DNA of 64,000 nucleotides from Variovorax paradoxus (GTDB lineage Bacteria; Pseudomonadota; Gammaproteobacteria; Burkholderiales; Burkholderiaceae_C): positions 1-64,000 of the forward strand of contig NZ_JAUSXG010000001.1 of NCBI RefSeq assembly GCF_030815855.1, in the 5' to 3' direction. A program made the position numbers and the translations under genes. Shown piece by piece: positions 38,802 through 48,056 of the stretch. The notes below the pieces were generated by a model. It was not told the DNA's origin, did not search any database, and was given only the letters and a program-made list of their open reading frames with translations. Positions within the stretch are counted from its first letter, which is position 1, and every line of letters begins with the position of its first letter.

Positions 38802-40648
38802 TGGGCACGAAGAAAACCACCACGCCGAAGAGCGCCACCCCCAAGAGCGCCCCGAAAAAGCCCGCGGGCGCCTTGAAGCTGCGTTCGCAGGCCTGGTTCG
38901 ACAACCCCGCCAATACCGACATGACCGCGCTCTACCTCGAGCGCACGATGAACTTCGGCCTCGGCTTCGAGGAGCTGCAGTCGGGACGCCCGATCATCGG
39001 CATTGCGCAAACGGGCTCCGACATCGCGCCCTGCAACCGCCACCACCTGGTGCTGGCCGAGCGCGTGCGCGAGGGCATCCGGGACGCAGGCGGCATCGCC
39101 TTCGAGTTTCCGATCCACCCGATCCAGGAGACCTGCAAGCGCCCGACCGCCTCGCTGGACCGCAACCTGCAGTACCTCTCGCTGGTCGAAATTCTGTACG
39201 GCTATCCGCTCGATGGCGTGGTGCTGACCACCGGCTGCGACAAGACCACGCCGGCGCAGCTGATGGCTGCGGCCACGGTCGACATTCCGGCCATTGCGCT
39301 CAACTCCGGCCCCATGCTCAACGGCTGGTACAAGGGCGAGCGCACGGGCTCGGGCACCATCGTCTGGAAGGCGCGCGAGCTGCTGGCCGCGGGCGAGATC
39401 GACGACCCGGGCTTCCTGCGGCTCGTGGCTTCGTCGGCACCGTCGACCGGGCACTGCAACACCATGGGGACGGCCTCCACGATGAACTCGCTGACCGAGG
39501 CGCTGGGCATGACGCTGCCCGGCAGCGCGGCCATTCCCGCGCCCTACCGCGACCGCCAGGAGATGGCCTACATGACCGGCAGGCGCATCGTCGAAATGGT
39601 GCGCGAAGACCTGAAGCCCTCGGACATCATGACGCGCGCAGCCTTCGAGAACGCCATCGTCGTGAACTCGGCCATCGGCGGCTCGACCAATGCGCCGATC
39701 CACCTGAACGCCATCGCGCGACACATCGGCGTGCCGCTGACCACCGGCGACTGGGAGAAGCACGGCTACAAGATCCCGCTGCTGGTCAACCTGCAGCCGG
39801 CCGGCGAGTACCTGGGCGAGGACTACTACCGCGCGGGCGGCGTGCCCGCCGTGGTGGCCGAGCTGATCGCCAAGGGCAAGATCCAGCCCGCGCTCACGGC
39901 CAACGGCAAGAGCATCATCGAGAACTGCGAAGGCCGCTTCACCGAAGACCGCCGGGTGATCTTCCCGTACGCCAAGCCGATGATGAAGAACGCTGGCTTC
40001 CTCGACTTCAGCGGCAACCTGTTCGACTCCGCGATCATGAAGACCAGCGTGATCACGCCCGAGTTCCACAGCCGCTACCTGGAGAACCCGGCCGACCCGA
40101 TGGCCTTCGAAGGCACGGCCGTGGTGTTCGACGGGCCCGAGGACTACCACCGCCGCATCGACGATCCGAAGACGAAGATCGATGCGTACAGCATTCTCTT
40201 CATGCGCGGCGTGGGGCCGGTGGGCTACCCCGGCGCGGCCGAGGTCGTGAACATGCGCGCGCCGGCCTACCTGCTGAAGAAGGGCGTCACGGCGCTACCG
40301 TGCATCGGCGACGGGCGGCAGTCGGGCACGTCGGGCTCGCCGTCGATCCTGAACGCTTCGCCCGAGGCCGCAACCGGCGGTGCGCTGGCGCTCTTGAAGA
40401 CGGGTGACCGCGTGCGCATCGACCTGAAGAAGCGCACGGCCAACATGCTGGTGTCCGACGAGGAACTGGCCAAGCGCCGCGAGAAGCTCGAAGCCGCGGG
40501 CGGCTACCCGTACCCGCCGAGCCAGACGCCGTGGCAGGAGATCCAGCGCGCGGTGGTCGGCGAGCTCTCCGAGGGCATGGTGCTCAAGCCTGCGGTGAAG
40601 TACCAAAAGATCCACGCCACCTTCGGCGTGCCGCGCGACAACCACTGA
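38801..40648 (+). CDS. IlvD/Edd-family pentonate dehydratase (XylD-like)
   Basis: A 615-residue iron-sulfur dehydratase. The three cysteines for a 2Fe-2S cluster are C78 (DIAPCNR), C146 (TTGCDKTTP) and C219 ([10 protein letters not shown]), and the DGRQSGT motif is near the C terminus. It resembles D-xylonate or L-arabonate dehydratases more than dihydroxyacid dehydratase (WFDNP, IAQTGSD and PHIL-type motifs by recall). A lysine- and proline-rich N-terminal tail of about 25 residues is extra. It is coupled to the DenD-like gene (TGATG). It would remove water from an aldonate to give a 2-keto-3-deoxy acid. Confidence 0.88.
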   Translation: MGTKKTTTPKSATPKSAPKKPAGALKLRSQAWFDNPANTDMTALYLERTMNFGLGFEELQSGRPIIGIAQTGSDIAPCNRHHLVLAERVREGIRDAGGIAFEFPIHPIQETCKRPTASLDRNLQYLSLVEILYGYPLDGVVLTTGCDKTTPAQLMAAATVDIPAIALNSGPMLNGWYKGERTGSGTIVWKARELLAAGEIDDPGFLRLVASSAPSTGHCNTMGTASTMNSLTEALGMTLPGSAAIPAPYRDRQEMAYMTGRRIVEMVREDLKPSDIMTRAAFENAIVVNSAIGGSTNAPIHLNAIARHIGVPLTTGDWEKHGYKIPLLVNLQPAGEYLGEDYYRAGGVPAVVAELIAKGKIQPALTANGKSIIENCEGRFTEDRRVIFPYAKPMMKNAGFLDFSGNLFDSAIMKTSVITPEFHSRYLENPADPMAFEGTAVVFDGPEDYHRRIDDPKTKIDAYSILFMRGVGPVGYPGAAEVVNMRAPAYLLKKGVTALPCIGDGRQSGTSGSPSILNASPEAATGGALALLKTGDRVRIDLKKRTANMLVSDEELAKRREKLEAAGGYPYPPSQTPWQEIQRAVVGELSEGMVLKPAVKYQKIHATFGVPRDNH

Positions 40649-40681
40649 GGCCGTGGCCGCCGCGCCGGGCGCTTCGGGCGC

Positions 40682-41452
40682 TCAGCGCGCGTGCGTCACG
40701 CCGCCGTCGACCACCAGCGTGGAACCCATCACGTAGTCGCCGGCGCGCGAGGCAAGGTAGATGGCGGCGCCGGCCATGTCTTCCGGCGTGCCGATGCGGC
40801 CCGCGGGAATGCGGCCCTTGACCTCGTCGCCGTGGTCGCGTGCATCCTTGTTCATGTCCGAGGCAAAGGCGCCCGGCGCGATGGCACTCACCACGATGCG
40901 GTCTTGGGCCAGGCGCAACGCCATGCGGCGCGTGAGCTGGATCAGCCCGGCCTTGCTGGCCGCGTACGAATAGGTTTCCTGCGGGTTCACCGAGATGCCG
41001 TCGATGGAGGCGATGTTGATCACCTTCGCCAGGTGATCGGTCGCGGCCTTCTTGAGCATCGGCGTGAGTGCCTGGGTCAGGAAGAAAGGCGTCTTGAGGT
41101 TCAGGTCCACCACCTTGTCCCAGCCGCTCTCGGGAAACTCGGCATACGGTGCGCCCCAAGCGGCGCCGGCGTTGTTGACCAGGATGTCGAGCGAATCTTC
41201 ATGCTTCGCGTAGGCGTCGACCAGCGCCTGCGCACCCTCGAGCGTGGACACATCCGCCGGCAGCGACACGCAATGGCCGAGGGCCGAAAGTTCCTTGGCG
41301 GTCTGGTCGCAGGCCGCGGCCTTGCGCGCCGAGATGTACACGCGCGCGCCCTGGGCCAGGAAGCCCTCGGCGATCATGCGGCCGATGCCGCGCGAGCCCC
41401 CGGTGATCAAGGCGCTGCGGCCCTGCAGCGAGAAGAGTTGGGTGGTGTCCAT
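40682..41452 (-). CDS. SDR-family oxidoreductase (RhlG/FabG-like)
   Basis: A 256-residue classical short-chain dehydrogenase. The Rossmann motif TGGSRGIG is at 17-24, NNAG at 93-96, and the catalytic S149-Y163-K167 set is present (YAASK). It is convergent with the dehydratase gene, 33 bases apart. It may be part of the sugar-acid locus as an alcohol dehydrogenase, or an unrelated ketoacyl reductase; sequence alone does not decide. The C-terminal GSTLVVDGG is the usual family ending. Confidence 0.88.
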   Translation of the reverse strand: MDTTQLFSLQGRSALITGGSRGIGRMIAEGFLAQGARVYISARKAAACDQTAKELSALGHCVSLPADVSTLEGAQALVDAYAKHEDSLDILVNNAGAAWGAPYAEFPESGWDKVVDLNLKTPFFLTQALTPMLKKAATDHLAKVINIASIDGISVNPQETYSYAASKAGLIQLTRRMALRLAQDRIVVSAIAPGAFASDMNKDARDHGDEVKGRIPAGRIGTPEDMAGAAIYLASRAGDYVMGSTLVVDGGVTHAR

Positions 41453-41519
41453 GGTGCGGGTGTCTCCTGAATGAAAGATTTCAGGAAACGAGCTTAGTGC
41501 GCCGCGTGCGTGCGGTGCG

Positions 41520-42431
41520 TCACCTTGGCGGCAGCGCCAGGCTCCGGGGACTCGAAAAACTGCGCAGCTCGCCGCTCACCGGGTCCTGGAACGCCACCGA
41601 CTTGGCCAGCAGCTGCAAGGGCTTGCCGAAGTCGTCGGTGTTCTCGGGCAGCAGCGTGGGGTAGATCGGGTCGTTGACGATCGGCATGCCCAGCGCCATG
41701 CAGTGCACGCGCAGCTGGTGCTTGCGGCCGGTGATCGGCGAAAGCTTCAGCAGGGCGTGGCCGCCCGCCGCCTGTTCGACGAGGATGTGCGTTTCCGAGT
41801 TGGGCTCGCCGGCTTCTTCTTTCACGCGCATGAAGTGCTCATCGTCGACCAACCGGCTGCGGTAGACGCCGGGTACCGATGACACGCCGGGTTGCCACGG
41901 CACCACCGCCTCGTAGTGCTTGGCGATGCGCCGTTCCGGGAACATGGCCTGGTAGGCGCCGCGCGTTTCGGGGCGCACCGAAAACAGCACCAGGCCCGCC
42001 GTGCTGCGGTCGATGCGGTGCAGCGGCACCAGGTCGTCGAGCTTCAGCTTGCGCTTGAGCCGCACCAGCAGGCTTTCCTGCAGGTACTTGCCGGTGGGGG
42101 TCACGGGCAGGAACGGCGGCTTGTCCACCACCAGAAGCTGATCGTCCTGGAACAGCACCTGCTCGTCGAACGGAATGCGCACCTCGGCATCGAGCGTGCG
42201 GTAGTAGTACACGCGCAATGGAGCCTGGTAGCGGCGCTGCGCGGTCACGGGCACGCCGTGCTCGTCGACCACGTCGTTGGCTTCAATGCGCGACATCCAG
42301 GCCTCGCGCGTGATTGCCGGAAAGCGTTCGATCAGGAACTCGACGATGGTCGGCCAGGGGCCTTGCGGCAGGCCGACGCAGCTCGGGCCGACGCCATCGC
42401 GCGTGGGCAGCGGCAAGCGCGGGCGCGTCAT
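41520..42431 (-). CDS. RluA-family pseudouridine synthase
   Basis: A 303-residue RNA pseudouridine synthase. The catalytic aspartate is in HRIDRSTAG, and the GRKHQLRVH segment is the usual substrate loop. It has an S4-like N-terminal region (VEFLIERFPAITREAW). The target is probably rRNA or tRNA; this longer subgroup (TruC/RluA-like) is not assigned. The ATG overlaps the stop of the LRR-kinase gene (ATGA), so the two are transcribed together. Confidence 0.9.
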   Translation of the reverse strand: MTRPRLPLPTRDGVGPSCVGLPQGPWPTIVEFLIERFPAITREAWMSRIEANDVVDEHGVPVTAQRRYQAPLRVYYYRTLDAEVRIPFDEQVLFQDDQLLVVDKPPFLPVTPTGKYLQESLLVRLKRKLKLDDLVPLHRIDRSTAGLVLFSVRPETRGAYQAMFPERRIAKHYEAVVPWQPGVSSVPGVYRSRLVDDEHFMRVKEEAGEPNSETHILVEQAAGGHALLKLSPITGRKHQLRVHCMALGMPIVNDPIYPTLLPENTDDFGKPLQLLAKSVAFQDPVSGELRSFSSPRSLALPPR

Positions 42432-43738
42432 GGCGAACGCTCGTTCTTCAGCAGCGCCACTGCCTCGGCAAAGGAGGGCCGCGCGGCCACGTCGGTCTGC
42501 ATGCAGCGGTCTTTGAGCACGGCCATGGCCTGCGGCGGCGCGTCGCTGCAATGGTCGAGCAGTTCCTCCAGCAGGCAGCCGAAGGCGCGCATCTCCAGCC
42601 GTTGCAAGGCCTCGGCTTGCGCCGGGTCGAGCGCGCCGGTCATCCAGGCCGCGCCGAAGTCGCCGAGCAGCCCGCCGCCCTGTGCGCTCCACAGGATGTT
42701 GTGCGCATAGAGGTCGCCGTGGAGAATTCCGCGCGCATGCAGGTGCTGCATGGCCGAAGCGATGTCGCGGGCGATGCGCAAGGCCACGTCGGAAGTCCAT
42801 TGCGCATCGGCCGCATAGACGTCGCGCGTGCACGATGCGAGGCTCGGGGGGCCCGCGAGCGTGCGAAACGACGGGTCCACCAGAGCCATGACCAGGCCCT
42901 CGGTGCCTTCAGGATGGCCGTCGATCCGGCTCTGCGCGGCGATCAGCGTCGGGTGTGCACCGGCCGCGATGCTGGCGGCCATTTCGCTGTGCGGCCAGCC
43001 GTCGCTCGTCACGGCGCCTTTGAACAGCTTGACCGCCACGGGCTGCTGCGCCGCGCCCAGCACCGCCTGGTGGATCACGCCCGACGCACCTTCGCCGAGC
43101 CTCGGGCCCAGCGTCAGGTCGCGCCAGTCGACATGCGGCACCGATTGCGCAGCGATGGCCGCGTCTTCGGCCTGCGCATCGAAAGGATTGCCTGCGGCGG
43201 CGAGCCATGAGAGGCGCGGCAGCGCGAGCAGCCATGCGGGCAGCGCCTCGAAGCGGTTGGCGGAGAGGCGCAGCAGCTCGAGCTGGCTGCAGGCCGCCAG
43301 CGATTCGGGCAGCACACGCAGCTGGTTGCCGGCCAGCATGAGCTTCTGCATTTGCGTGCACTGGCCGATGGTGTCGGGCAATGTCTCGATCTGGTTGTCC
43401 GTCAGGATCAGCCAGCGCAGGGAGGGTAATTGCAGCGCGGCCCCCGGCACGCCGCGGATGCGGTTGGCCTTGAAGCCGACCATCTCCAGGCCTTGGCACT
43501 GGCCGATCGATTCGGGCAGTTGCGTAAAACGGTTGTCGGAGCAGAACAGCACACGCAGGCGATGCAGCCGGCCTAGGTCATCGGGCAGCGAATCGAGCGC
43601 ATTGCCCGACAGGTTCAGAACCTCGAGCGAGTCGGCCAGGTCGAAAATCTCGCGCGGGAACTCGGTGAGTCCGCACGAGAGATCGATTTGTTTGGCACCC
43701 GCCAGCCGGCCGGCGCGCAGCTCAGCCAGCGTGTCCAT
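42428..43738 (-). CDS. Leucine-rich repeat protein fused to a protein kinase domain
   Basis: A 436-residue cytoplasmic protein in two parts. Residues about 15-190 hold seven to eight leucine-rich repeats of the bacterial type (LxxLxLxxNxLxxLPxxL). Residues about 205-430 form a Ser/Thr-kinase-like domain with all the key residues: glycine loop GEGASGV at 215-221, K237 in AVKLFK, the helix-C candidate E252, catalytic D342 in HGDL (Gly instead of Arg, a non-RD kinase), N347 and D360 of DFG. No membrane segment is seen. It is coupled to a pseudouridine synthase gene. The repeats probably select a partner protein; neither target nor regulator is visible. Confidence 0.9.
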   Translation of the reverse strand: MDTLAELRAGRLAGAKQIDLSCGLTEFPREIFDLADSLEVLNLSGNALDSLPDDLGRLHRLRVLFCSDNRFTQLPESIGQCQGLEMVGFKANRIRGVPGAALQLPSLRWLILTDNQIETLPDTIGQCTQMQKLMLAGNQLRVLPESLAACSQLELLRLSANRFEALPAWLLALPRLSWLAAAGNPFDAQAEDAAIAAQSVPHVDWRDLTLGPRLGEGASGVIHQAVLGAAQQPVAVKLFKGAVTSDGWPHSEMAASIAAGAHPTLIAAQSRIDGHPEGTEGLVMALVDPSFRTLAGPPSLASCTRDVYAADAQWTSDVALRIARDIASAMQHLHARGILHGDLYAHNILWSAQGGGLLGDFGAAWMTGALDPAQAEALQRLEMRAFGCLLEELLDHCSDAPPQAMAVLKDRCMQTDVAARPSFAEAVALLKNERSP

Positions 43739-43755
43739 CCGGCAAGTCTAAATGC

Positions 43756-44826
43756 CTAGGCCGCCGCGCTCCGGGCGCCGAAGCGGTAGACGCCGTCCTT
43801 GCCCAATTCGCGCCTGACCTGGCCCGCGAACCACAGCAGGTGCAGGTGCGCCACCGTCTCGCCCATGGCGAAGGTCATCTGGTGCAGGTCGAGTTCGCGC
43901 TTGAACAGGATGGGCAGGCCCTCGGCCGCGGTCAGCGGGCGCGCCGTACACGCTTCGAGCAGTTCCGCCAGCCGGTCGCGGTGGTGCTCCTGCAGCTGGT
44001 CGACGCGGCGGTGAATGCCGGTGAAGGGCTTGCCATGCGAAGGCAGGCCCAGCGTGTCGGCCGGCAGCGCCTTGAACTTGTCGATGCTGTCGAGGAAGAG
44101 CCGCAGCGAGTTGGCTTCGGGCTCGCCCGCGTGCACGCTCACGTTGGTCGAGATGCGCGGCAGCATCATGTCGCCGCCCAGCAGCAGCTTCAGTTCGTCG
44201 CAGTACAGCGCGATGTGCTCGGGCGCGTGGCCGTAGCCGCTGATGCAGCGCCAGGCGTGGCCGTTGATGGTCACGGTCTCGCCGTCCAGCATGCGCGTGA
44301 AGCGGTCGGGCACGGACGGCACCATGTTCGCGTAGTAGTTGGAGCGCGCGCGAATCTTGGCCACCGCCTCCGGGTCGGCCAGGCCGTGCGAGGCGAAGAA
44401 GCTGGCCGCCGCGTCGCCGCCCGCCAGCGTGTCGCCGTTGGTGCTCAGCACGCGGGCCACGTGGTAGTCGGTCGAACTGATCCACAGCGGCGCGTTCCAG
44501 CGCTTGCACAGCCAATCGGCCAGGCCGATGTGGTCGGGATGCATGTGCGTGACGATCACGCGCAGGATCGGCAGGCCCTGCAGCTGCGTTTCGAACACCT
44601 GCTCCCACTGCGCGCGTGCTTCGTCGTGCGCAATGCAGCAGTCGACGATGGTCCAGCCCTCGACGCCGTCGAGGCTGTCGCGCAGCAGCCAGAGATTGAT
44701 GTGGTCGAGCGCGAACGGCAGCCGCATGCGGATCCATCGCACGCCCGGCGCGACTTCCAGCGCTTCGCCGGGGGCGGGCAGGGTGTCGCCCAGGGGGTAG
44801 TGGAGTTCGCGTTCGAGGAGGTTCAT
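43756..44826 (-). CDS. MBL-fold metallo-hydrolase
   Basis: A 356-residue metallo-beta-lactamase-fold hydrolase. The zinc motif HMHPDH is at residues 94-99 and later GHAPEH, GGDMML and SHG segments give the remaining ligands. The C-terminal third carries an extra helical region (about residues 265-350), found in the glyoxalase-II-like group that includes lactonase-like and CoA-thioester hydrolases. A perfect palindrome lies eight bases upstream of its start, linking it to the MerR regulator and possibly to leucine breakdown. Confidence 0.88.
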   Translation of the reverse strand: MNLLERELHYPLGDTLPAPGEALEVAPGVRWIRMRLPFALDHINLWLLRDSLDGVEGWTIVDCCIAHDEARAQWEQVFETQLQGLPILRVIVTHMHPDHIGLADWLCKRWNAPLWISSTDYHVARVLSTNGDTLAGGDAAASFFASHGLADPEAVAKIRARSNYYANMVPSVPDRFTRMLDGETVTINGHAWRCISGYGHAPEHIALYCDELKLLLGGDMMLPRISTNVSVHAGEPEANSLRLFLDSIDKFKALPADTLGLPSHGKPFTGIHRRVDQLQEHHRDRLAELLEACTARPLTAAEGLPILFKRELDLHQMTFAMGETVAHLHLLWFAGQVRRELGKDGVYRFGARSAAA

Positions 44827-44833
44827 GTAAGAT

Positions 44834-44853
44834 TGACGTTTACGTAAACGTCA
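44834..44853. promoter_or_regulatory. Perfect 20-bp palindrome, probable MerR/LiuR operator
   Basis: The sequence TGACGTTTACGTAAACGTCA is an exact palindrome. It lies eight bases upstream of the metallo-hydrolase ATG and 94 bases upstream of the divergent MerR gene. A TTGACG -35-like hexamer overlaps its left end (44833-44838). MerR-family proteins bind such palindromes, and ACGTAAACG-type sites are described for LiuR. Confidence 0.7.
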
Positions 44854-44947
44854 TGGGTTGAGGGCGCCATTGTAGGGAGACAGGGGCAAACCTGCTGTCG
44901 CCACCGCAACGCCCCTCCAGACGGCTTTTTCGACCGATTCCAGACAC

Positions 44948-45346
44948 ATGTCCGCGCAAACCTTCACCATCAGCCAGCTCGCGAAGGAATTCGACCTGAC
45001 GACGCGCGCCATCCGCTTCTATGAAGACATGGGGCTGCTGACGCCGGAGCGCGACGGCATGCAGCGCGTCTACAGCGCGCGCGACCGGGCGCGGCTCACG
45101 CTCACGCTGCGCGCCAAACGCCTGGGCCTGAGCCTGACCGAGGCCAAGGACATCCTCGACATGTACGACAGCCCGCGCGACACGGTGGCGCAACTGCAGA
45201 AGTTTCTCGGCGTGCTGGGCGCGCACCGCGCCCAACTCGAGGAGCAGCTGGCCGAACTGCAGGCCAACCTGGCGGAAGTGCGCGAACACGAGAAAAAGGG
45301 CCGCGCGGCACTGGCCAAGGCCCAGCGGTCGGCCAAGGCGGCCTGA
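44948..45346 (+). CDS. MerR-family regulator, LiuR-like
   Basis: A 132-residue regulator. The MerR winged helix is at about residues 7-70 (FTISQLAKEFDLTTRAIRFYEDMGLLTP) and is followed by a long coiled coil (about 85-125) that mediates dimerisation. There is no cysteine-rich metal site, so it responds to an organic effector. It resembles LiuR, which controls leucine/isovalerate genes. An isovaleryl-CoA dehydrogenase operon lies 15 kb away at 60.2 kb but has its own AraC neighbour. The start at 44948 has no strong ribosome binding site. Confidence 0.85.
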   Translation: MSAQTFTISQLAKEFDLTTRAIRFYEDMGLLTPERDGMQRVYSARDRARLTLTLRAKRLGLSLTEAKDILDMYDSPRDTVAQLQKFLGVLGAHRAQLEEQLAELQANLAEVREHEKKGRAALAKAQRSAKAA

Positions 45347-45401
45347 CAAGGCAGCCCGAGATACACCGCATCCGAATCACGACTCATCGACAATCACGCC
45401 C

Positions 45402-46181
45402 ATGTCCGACAATCTTGATGACCTCTTTGCCCACAACCGTGCCTGGTCCGCACAAATGGAACGCGACCGGCCCGGCTTCTTCACCAGCCTGGTGAAGCAG
45501 CAGACGCCGCGCTACATGTGGATCGGCTGTTCCGACAGCCGCGTGCCCGCCAACCAGATCACCGGCCTCGAACCCGGCGAGGTGTTCGTGCACCGCAACG
45601 TCGCCAACATCGTGGTGCATTCCGACCTGAACGCGCTCTCGGCGATCCAATTCGCGGTCGAGCACCTGAAGGTCGAGCACATCATGGTGGTCGGCCACTA
45701 CGGCTGCGCGGGCGTCAAGGCGGCGCTCAGCGGCAAGCGCATCGGCCTCGCCGACAACTGGATCCGCCATATCCAGGATGTGCGCGACCGGCATAGCGTG
45801 ATGCTCGACAGCCTGCCCGAAGACGTGCGCGTCGACGCGCTGTGCGAACTCAACGTGGCCGAGCAGGTGGTCAATGTGGCTGTCAGCACGGTGATGGTCG
45901 ATGCCTGGGGACGCGGCCAGAAGGTCAAGATCCACGGCTGGACCTTCGGTGTGCACGACGGCCTGCTGCAGGACCTGGGCCTCGACGTCGACGGCGCCAA
46001 GCCGCTCGACGCGGTGTACAAGGCCGCGGTGCAACGCATCCGCTACAAGTGGAGCAAGCCGCTGAGCATCTCGCCGTCCGCCCAGGCGGGCGCCGACGGA
46101 ATCGCCGCCGAAGCCGTTCCGGCCATTCCGACCGTAGACGCTGTACAGCCCGCTGCAAGCACCGAAACGAAAACCGGCTGA
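45402..46181 (+). CDS. can: Beta-class carbonic anhydrase
   Basis: A 259-residue enzyme interconverting CO2 and bicarbonate. The zinc ligands are C43 (with D45 and R47 in CSDSRVP), H99 and C102 (GHYGC). The C-terminal 40 residues after the conserved domain are an Ala/Pro-rich extension that is not part of the fold. Placed next to aceK and a thiolase, it may supply bicarbonate for carboxylation steps, though no direct link is visible. Confidence 0.95.
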   Translation: MSDNLDDLFAHNRAWSAQMERDRPGFFTSLVKQQTPRYMWIGCSDSRVPANQITGLEPGEVFVHRNVANIVVHSDLNALSAIQFAVEHLKVEHIMVVGHYGCAGVKAALSGKRIGLADNWIRHIQDVRDRHSVMLDSLPEDVRVDALCELNVAEQVVNVAVSTVMVDAWGRGQKVKIHGWTFGVHDGLLQDLGLDVDGAKPLDAVYKAAVQRIRYKWSKPLSISPSAQAGADGIAAEAVPAIPTVDAVQPAASTETKTG

Positions 46182-46185
46182 AGCC

Positions 46186-48006
46186 ATGTTCCCGCAGCGC
46201 CTCGATTCGCCGCTGGCTTACGACATCGCCAAGGCGATGATCGATGGATTCAATCGGCATTACAGCCTTTTCCGTGCCGAATCGGCCCGTGCCAAGCATC
46301 GCTTCGAAACGGCGGACTGGCACGGCCAGCAGCGCGCGCAGCGGGAGCGCATCGAGTTCTATGACCTGCGTGTGAACGAGGCCGTGGCCCGGCTCGAAAA
46401 AGAGTTCAAGGCCGGCGACCAGCCGATGGAGGTGTGGCACCAGGTCAAGCTGCACTTCATCGGCCTCCTGGTGGACCACCACCAGCCCGAGCTGGCCGAG
46501 AGTTTCTTCAACTCGGTCACGACGAAGATCCTGCACCGGGCCTACTTCCAGAACGACTTCATCTTCGTCCGGCCGGCGATCAGCACCGAGTACATCGAGC
46601 CACGCGGCGCGCCCACGTACAAGCCCTACTACCCCTCGCACGACACGCTGGCCGACACGGTCGAGCAGATGCTCGACGACTATGCGCTGCAGGGTGCTTT
46701 CGCTCACAAGCGGCGCGATGCCGAACGCGTGGCGCACGCGATCATGGGGCGCTTTCACCAGGTGAAGCTGCGCGCCAACTTCCAGATCCAGGTGCTCTCG
46801 GGGCTGTTCTACCGGAACAAGGGCGCCTACGTGGTCGGCAAGATCATGAACGGCTTCGTCGAGCTGCCGTTCTCGCTGCCGATACTGCACGACAGGCATG
46901 GCAAGTTCTACGTGGATGCGGTGCTTTTCGGCGAAGACGACCTGCAGATGCTCTTCAGCTTTGCGCGCGCCTACTTCATGGTCGACATGGAAGTGCCCTC
47001 GGCCTGCGTGCAGTTCCTGCGCTCGCTCATGCCGCGCAAGCCGCGCGCCGAAATCTACAACGCGCTGGGCCTCGCAAAGCAGGGCAAGACGCTGTTCTAC
47101 CGGGACTTTCTTTCGCATCTGAATTATTCGAGCGACCGCTTCCGCATTGCGCCGGGCATCAAGGGCATGGTCATGCTGGTGTTCGACCTGCCTTCGTTCC
47201 CGTTCGTCTTCAAGGTCATCAAGGATTTCTATCCGCCGCAGAAGGACACCACGCGCGAGCAGATCAAGGGCAAGTACCTGCTCGTGAAGCAGCACGACCG
47301 CGTGGGCCGCATGGCCGACACGCTGGAGTACAGCGACGTGGGTTTTCCGCTCGACCGCTTCGAACCCGAACTGATCGAGGAAATCCAGAAGTTCGCACCC
47401 AGCCAGCTCGAAATGGGCGACCGCGACGGCAACGGGGAGATGGAGCTGGTGCTCAAGCACGTCTACATCGAGCGCCGCATGATCCCGCTCAACATCTTCC
47501 TGCAGGAAGCCTTCGACACGCTGGCCAACCCCGAAAGCCCGGCGCATGCCAAGCGCGCGCAGGAGCAGCTGGAGCACGCGGTGGTCGAATACGGCAACGC
47601 CATCAAGGACATGGTGGCGGCCAACATCTTTCCCGGCGACATGCTGTGGAAGAACTTCGGCGTCACGCGCGGAGGCAAGGTCGTGTTCTACGACTACGAC
47701 GAGATCGAATACATCACCGACTGCCAGTTCCGCAAGGTGCCCGCGGCGCGCAACGAGGAAGAAGAGATGAGCGGCGAAGTCTGGTATTCGGTCGGCCCGA
47801 AAGACGTGTTTCCCGAAACCTTCGCCCCCTTTTTGCTGGGCAACGACGCGGTGCGCCAAGCCTTCATGGCGCACCACGCCGACCTGCTCGACGCCGCCTT
47901 CTGGCAGCACCACAAGGAACGCATCCAGGCGGGGCAGATGCTCGATGTGTTTCCGTACGAAGAATCGCAGCGCTTTCCGCACGACGGACACGCAACCCAT
48001 TTCTGA
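46186..48006 (+). CDS. aceK: Isocitrate dehydrogenase kinase/phosphatase
   Basis: A 606-residue bifunctional enzyme that inactivates isocitrate dehydrogenase by phosphorylation, opening the glyoxylate shunt on acetate, and reverses the change. The [12 protein letters not shown] nucleotide loop near residue 321, the [10 protein letters not shown] segment and the [24 protein letters not shown] segment are all characteristic. It begins four bases after the carbonic anhydrase gene. The isocitrate lyase and malate synthase genes that often accompany it are not in the window. Confidence 0.97.
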   Translation: MFPQRLDSPLAYDIAKAMIDGFNRHYSLFRAESARAKHRFETADWHGQQRAQRERIEFYDLRVNEAVARLEKEFKAGDQPMEVWHQVKLHFIGLLVDHHQPELAESFFNSVTTKILHRAYFQNDFIFVRPAISTEYIEPRGAPTYKPYYPSHDTLADTVEQMLDDYALQGAFAHKRRDAERVAHAIMGRFHQVKLRANFQIQVLSGLFYRNKGAYVVGKIMNGFVELPFSLPILHDRHGKFYVDAVLFGEDDLQMLFSFARAYFMVDMEVPSACVQFLRSLMPRKPRAEIYNALGLAKQGKTLFYRDFLSHLNYSSDRFRIAPGIKGMVMLVFDLPSFPFVFKVIKDFYPPQKDTTREQIKGKYLLVKQHDRVGRMADTLEYSDVGFPLDRFEPELIEEIQKFAPSQLEMGDRDGNGEMELVLKHVYIERRMIPLNIFLQEAFDTLANPESPAHAKRAQEQLEHAVVEYGNAIKDMVAANIFPGDMLWKNFGVTRGGKVVFYDYDEIEYITDCQFRKVPAARNEEEEMSGEVWYSVGPKDVFPETFAPFLLGNDAVRQAFMAHHADLLDAAFWQHHKERIQAGQMLDVFPYEESQRFPHDGHATHF

Positions 48007-48056
48007 TTGAACCCCGGTCCACCGCGACACCTTTCAACTTTCCGAAGGAGATCCCC

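Noticed and set aside
45925..48030. A 701-residue minus-strand frame opposite aceK
   Set aside because: It is antisense to the clear aceK coding sequence and lacks any domain.
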